From Legionella anisa (lineage in GTDB: Bacteria > Pseudomonadota > Gammaproteobacteria > Legionellales > Legionellaceae): 64,000 nucleotides of DNA. Positions 61,276 through 64,000 of this stretch are shown here, piece after piece. The DNA is taken from NCBI RefSeq assembly GCF_001467525.1, contig NZ_LNXS01000006.1:1-64000 (forward strand). Direction: 5' to 3'. The notes under the pieces are model-generated. The model was not told the DNA's origin. It saw only the letters and a program-made list of their open reading frames with translations, and did no database searches. How positions within the stretch are numbered: the stretch's first letter is position 1; each line of letters opens with the position of its first letter. The position numbers and the translations under genes were made by a program.

Positions 61276-64000
61276 ATGAATTCACCAAATTATCAAAGCT
61301 TGGTTTGGGCTCATCCGCTCGTGCAGGATTGGTTTATCCAGAAAGTTGGTAAACCTACGGAACCTCAGGAGCAGGGATGGCCATTTATTTTAGCGGGTAA
61401 TGATACGCTTATTTCCTCACCGACGGGTTCAGGGAAAACCCTGGCTGCATTTTTAGCGTGCTTGGATGGGTTGGTTCGCAAAGCTGTGTCCGGAAATTTA
61501 CTCGATATGACTGAGGTTTTATATGTTTCACCGCTTAAAGCGCTCAGTAATGATGTGCAAAAAAATTTACTTATACCGCTGGAGGAAATTACTGAATTAG
61601 CCAGGGAACGCGGGATGCATTTGCCAGAAATTCGGGTGGCAGTGAGAACAGGAGATACACCCACTGGCGAGCGCCAAAAAATGCTGAAACAGCCGCCGCA
61701 TATTTTAATCACCACACCTGAATCCTTTTATATTTTATTAACTGCAGAAAAAAGCCGCATCAATTTGGCAAGCATCCATACGGTGATCGTTGATGAAATT
61801 CATGCTTTAGCAAACAACAAACGAGGGACGCACTTAGCTTTATCTCTTGAGCGTTTGGAAGCACTCACTTTAAAACCCTTTATTCGCATTGGATTATCTG
61901 CGACCCAAAAACCTTTGGAAAAAGTGGCGCATTTCTTAACAGGTGCTAAAAAAACCAAAGTAAAATTAGTCAATATAGGACATGCACGCCAACTTGATTT
62001 GCAGGTTGTAGTGCCAGACAGTGAGTTAGCTGCTGTTGCTTCCAATGAAATGTGGGATGAAATTTATGAAAAAATTGCTGCTTTTGCACGAGAAAATCGC
62101 TCTACCTTGGTATTTGTTAATACACGAAAATTAGCGGAACGGGTTGCCCATCATTTGGAACAGCGTTTAGGTGAAGACAAGGTTTTAGCGCATCATGGAA
62201 GTTTATCGCGAAAATTGAGGCTTGAAGCAGAAACAAAATTAAAAAAAGGGGAGCTGCAAATATTAGTTGCCACCGCCTCTTTAGAGTTAGGAATTGATAT
62301 AGGAAGTATCGATTTGGTATGCCAAATCGGATCACCACGTGCCATTGCTACGGCATTGCAACGCATCGGTCGAGCAGGACACTGGCATGCCGCAATTTCT
62401 AAAGGGCGTATTTTTGCGACGACGCGTGATGAGTTGTTAGAGTGCGCCGCATTGGTTTATGCAATACGTGAAGGGGATTTGGATCAGTTAATTATTCCAC
62501 AAGAGCCCTTGGATATTTTGGCACAACAAATTGTAGCTGCATGTGCTACTCAGGATTGGGAAGAGAACGCACTCTTTCACCATTTTAAAAATGCTTATCC
62601 ATATCAGCATTTAACAAGGGAAAAGTTTAATGAAATTCTTACGATGTTATCAGAAGGAATTGCCGGTTCGCGAGGACGTTATGGGTCGTATATTCATAGA
62701 GATCAGGTAAATCATGTCATAAAAGCACGACGCGGCAGCCGTCTTGCAGCAATTACGAGTGGAGGAGCCATCCCAGACAATGGATTGTTTACGGTGATTG
62801 CATTGCCTGACAATGCGATGGTAGGTACTTTGGATGAGGATTTTGCAGTAGAAAGTAATCGTGGCGACATTTTTTTATTAGGGACAAATTCCTGGAAAAT
62901 ACTTCGCATTGAAAACGGACGCGTACTGGTGGAAGACGCACATGGTGCCCCACCTAGCGTACCTTTTTGGTTAGGGGAAGCACCTGCGCGAAGCATTGAG
63001 TTATCATTACAGGTTTCGCAGCTGCGCGAAAAAATAGATGCATTATTGCCAGAAAAAAGTCCACAAATTGTTGATATAAAACAATACCCCGAAATTAAGG
63101 CCGCCATTCAATGGTTGATGAGTCATTGTGGCCTGGATCATTCTGCTGCAGAGCAGTTACTGGAGTATGTCCGTTTAGGGCGACAAATTCTGGGGGCGGT
63201 TCCTACACAAAAAACAGTCATTGCCGAACGTTTCTTTGATGAAAGTGGTGGGATGCAGTTAATAATCCATGCACCTTTTGGTGCTCGTATTAATAAGGCT
63301 TGGGGATTGGCTTTACGCAAGAAATTTTGTCGATCATTTAATTTTGAATTACAAGCTGCTGCGACCGACAATGGGTTAAATATCGCTTTGGCAGAGCAAC
63401 ACAGTTTTCCTTTGTCTGATGTGTTTCATTTTTTGCATACAAACACGTTAAAAGAAGTTGTGATCCAAGCAGTGTTGCAATCCCCTTTTTTAGGTGTGCG
63501 ATTTCGCGCAGTGGCCGCACGCTCCTTATCATTATTGCGTTTTCGCGGCGGTAAAAAAATTCCTCCAAACATTCAACGCATGCTTGCAGATGATTTATTG
63601 GCAGCTGTTTTCCCAGATGCTGCAGCGTGCCAGGATAATTTGGGCGGCCGTGATGTCCTGTTGCCCGAGCACCCACTCATCGAAGAGACCATGAAAGATA
63701 TTCTCACCGAAGCTTTAGATATCGATGGATTCGCTGAGGTGATTCATGCGATTGAATCCAAGCACATTACGTGTCTTGCAGTAGATACTCCAGTGCCTTC
63801 CGTATTCTCTCATGAAATTTTAAATGCCAACCCTTATGCATTTTTGGATGATGCTCCTTTAGAGGAGCGACGATCACGAGCGGTTGAAATGCGTCGAGTA
63901 CTCCCAGAGGCTCTGTTGGAGGAGGTGGGTAAACTGGATCCCAAAGCAATAACGGAAGTACAAGAACAAGCCTGGCCAGATATACGCTCTGCAGATGAGT
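61276..64000 (+). CDS. lhr: Lhr-type DEAD/DEAH-box helicase, truncated by the window
   Basis: The open frame from ATG 61276 runs past the window end, giving at least 908 residues. The helicase motifs are in order: PTEPQEQGWP (Q motif-like), SSPTGSGKT (Walker A, about 48-56), TTPESF, DEIHAL (Walker B, about 173), SAT, VFVNTRKLAERVA, LELGIDIG, and QRIGRAGH (motif VI). The C-terminal part includes LGTNSWKILRIENGRVLVEDA and RGSRLAAITSGG, the winged-helix and beta-sheet regions of the Lhr core, followed by PYAFLDDAPLEERRSRAVEMR. Lhr is a DNA-damage-linked 3'-5' helicase. Continuation beyond the core at the end suggests a long, E. coli-like Lhr of about 1400-1500 residues. Confidence 0.93.
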   Translation, partial: MNSPNYQSLVWAHPLVQDWFIQKVGKPTEPQEQGWPFILAGNDTLISSPTGSGKTLAAFLACLDGLVRKAVSGNLLDMTEVLYVSPLKALSNDVQKNLLIPLEEITELARERGMHLPEIRVAVRTGDTPTGERQKMLKQPPHILITTPESFYILLTAEKSRINLASIHTVIVDEIHALANNKRGTHLALSLERLEALTLKPFIRIGLSATQKPLEKVAHFLTGAKKTKVKLVNIGHARQLDLQVVVPDSELAAVASNEMWDEIYEKIAAFARENRSTLVFVNTRKLAERVAHHLEQRLGEDKVLAHHGSLSRKLRLEAETKLKKGELQILVATASLELGIDIGSIDLVCQIGSPRAIATALQRIGRAGHWHAAISKGRIFATTRDELLECAALVYAIREGDLDQLIIPQEPLDILAQQIVAACATQDWEENALFHHFKNAYPYQHLTREKFNEILTMLSEGIAGSRGRYGSYIHRDQVNHVIKARRGSRLAAITSGGAIPDNGLFTVIALPDNAMVGTLDEDFAVESNRGDIFLLGTNSWKILRIENGRVLVEDAHGAPPSVPFWLGEAPARSIELSLQVSQLREKIDALLPEKSPQIVDIKQYPEIKAAIQWLMSHCGLDHSAAEQLLEYVRLGRQILGAVPTQKTVIAERFFDESGGMQLIIHAPFGARINKAWGLALRKKFCRSFNFELQAAATDNGLNIALAEQHSFPLSDVFHFLHTNTLKEVVIQAVLQSPFLGVRFRAVAARSLSLLRFRGGKKIPPNIQRMLADDLLAAVFPDAAACQDNLGGRDVLLPEHPLIEETMKDILTEALDIDGFAEVIHAIESKHITCLAVDTPVPSVFSHEILNANPYAFLDDAPLEERRSRAVEMRRVLPEALLEEVGKLDPKAITEVQEQAWPDIRSADE

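Overview
This is a low-GC gammaproteobacterial chromosome segment that looks like a member of the genus Legionella. The evidence is the AT-rich codon use, the housekeeping genes (ParE, DedA, Lhr, YjdM), and above all several large, helix-rich or eukaryote-like proteins of the sort secreted by the Dot/Icm type IV system: an OTU-type deubiquitinase, a 2883-residue protein, a cytosolic GDSL hydrolase with a coiled-coil tail, a coiled-coil protein with internal repeats, and an ankyrin-like protein. No rRNA, tRNA, CRISPR array or complete insertion sequence was recognised. Small palindromic elements are abundant in the gaps. Assignment to Legionella is inference from protein style, not from a database search.

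Layout. 0.26-8.5 kb: a minus-strand run (class II glutamine amidotransferase, GCS2-type glutamate-cysteine ligase, cyclase, FAD monooxygenase) lies opposite a fused 5-oxoprolinase; this may form a gamma-glutamyl/thiol metabolism neighbourhood. 8.8-15.8 kb: outer-membrane transporter-like protein, an isochorismatase-fold protein coupled to a FUSC-type membrane protein, two secreted proteins, nitroreductase, HAD phosphatase and GNAT acetyltransferase. 15.9-19.3 kb: a probably frameshifted gene, a peptide deformylase carrying a signal peptide, and a cyclic-nucleotide-binding patatin phospholipase. 19.5-21.6 kb: a bufferin-type copper-peptide operon (bufA-bufB-bufC). 21.8-23.3 kb: OTU-type effector candidate. 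23.5-31.2 kb: DedA, VOC protein, a fused membrane/spermidine-synthase-like protein, ParE and a duplicated peptide ABC ATPase.

31.3-46.8 kb is the main accessory block: a 167-bp palindrome abuts the start of the 2883-residue gene, whose middle third resembles the SecA motor with its ATP-binding motifs eroded, followed by GDSL, unknown, coiled-coil repeat and ankyrin-like genes. 46.9-53 kb returns to conserved genes (YggU/DUF167, YjbQ, YjdM, a DJ-1/PfpI protein, a polysaccharide deacetylase, and a GT39 plus GtrB-GtrA pair for envelope glycosylation). 53.2-56.1 kb has an unknown membrane protein and a protein made of three tandem YbjQ domains with a tail anchor. 56.1-64 kb carries a nucleoside deaminase, an AI-2E permease, a small protein with a cysteine-rich C-terminus, an alpha/beta hydrolase, a CPT-like kinase, two small unknown genes and the start of an Lhr helicase that runs off the window.

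Two repeat families recur: a GTAGCCTGGGTG palindrome (23413, 27204, 49188, 56092 and fragments), and a MITE-like element with TAGGGTCTGTTTACA ends (27033, 60319, collapsed forms at 56670 and 60866), which twice supplies the stop codon of the adjacent gene. The observations I consider most worth follow-up are the SecA-like giant protein, the OTU protein, the triple-YbjQ protein, the exported deformylase, and a 42-bp-arm hairpin whose arm differences are mostly G-U tolerant on one strand only.
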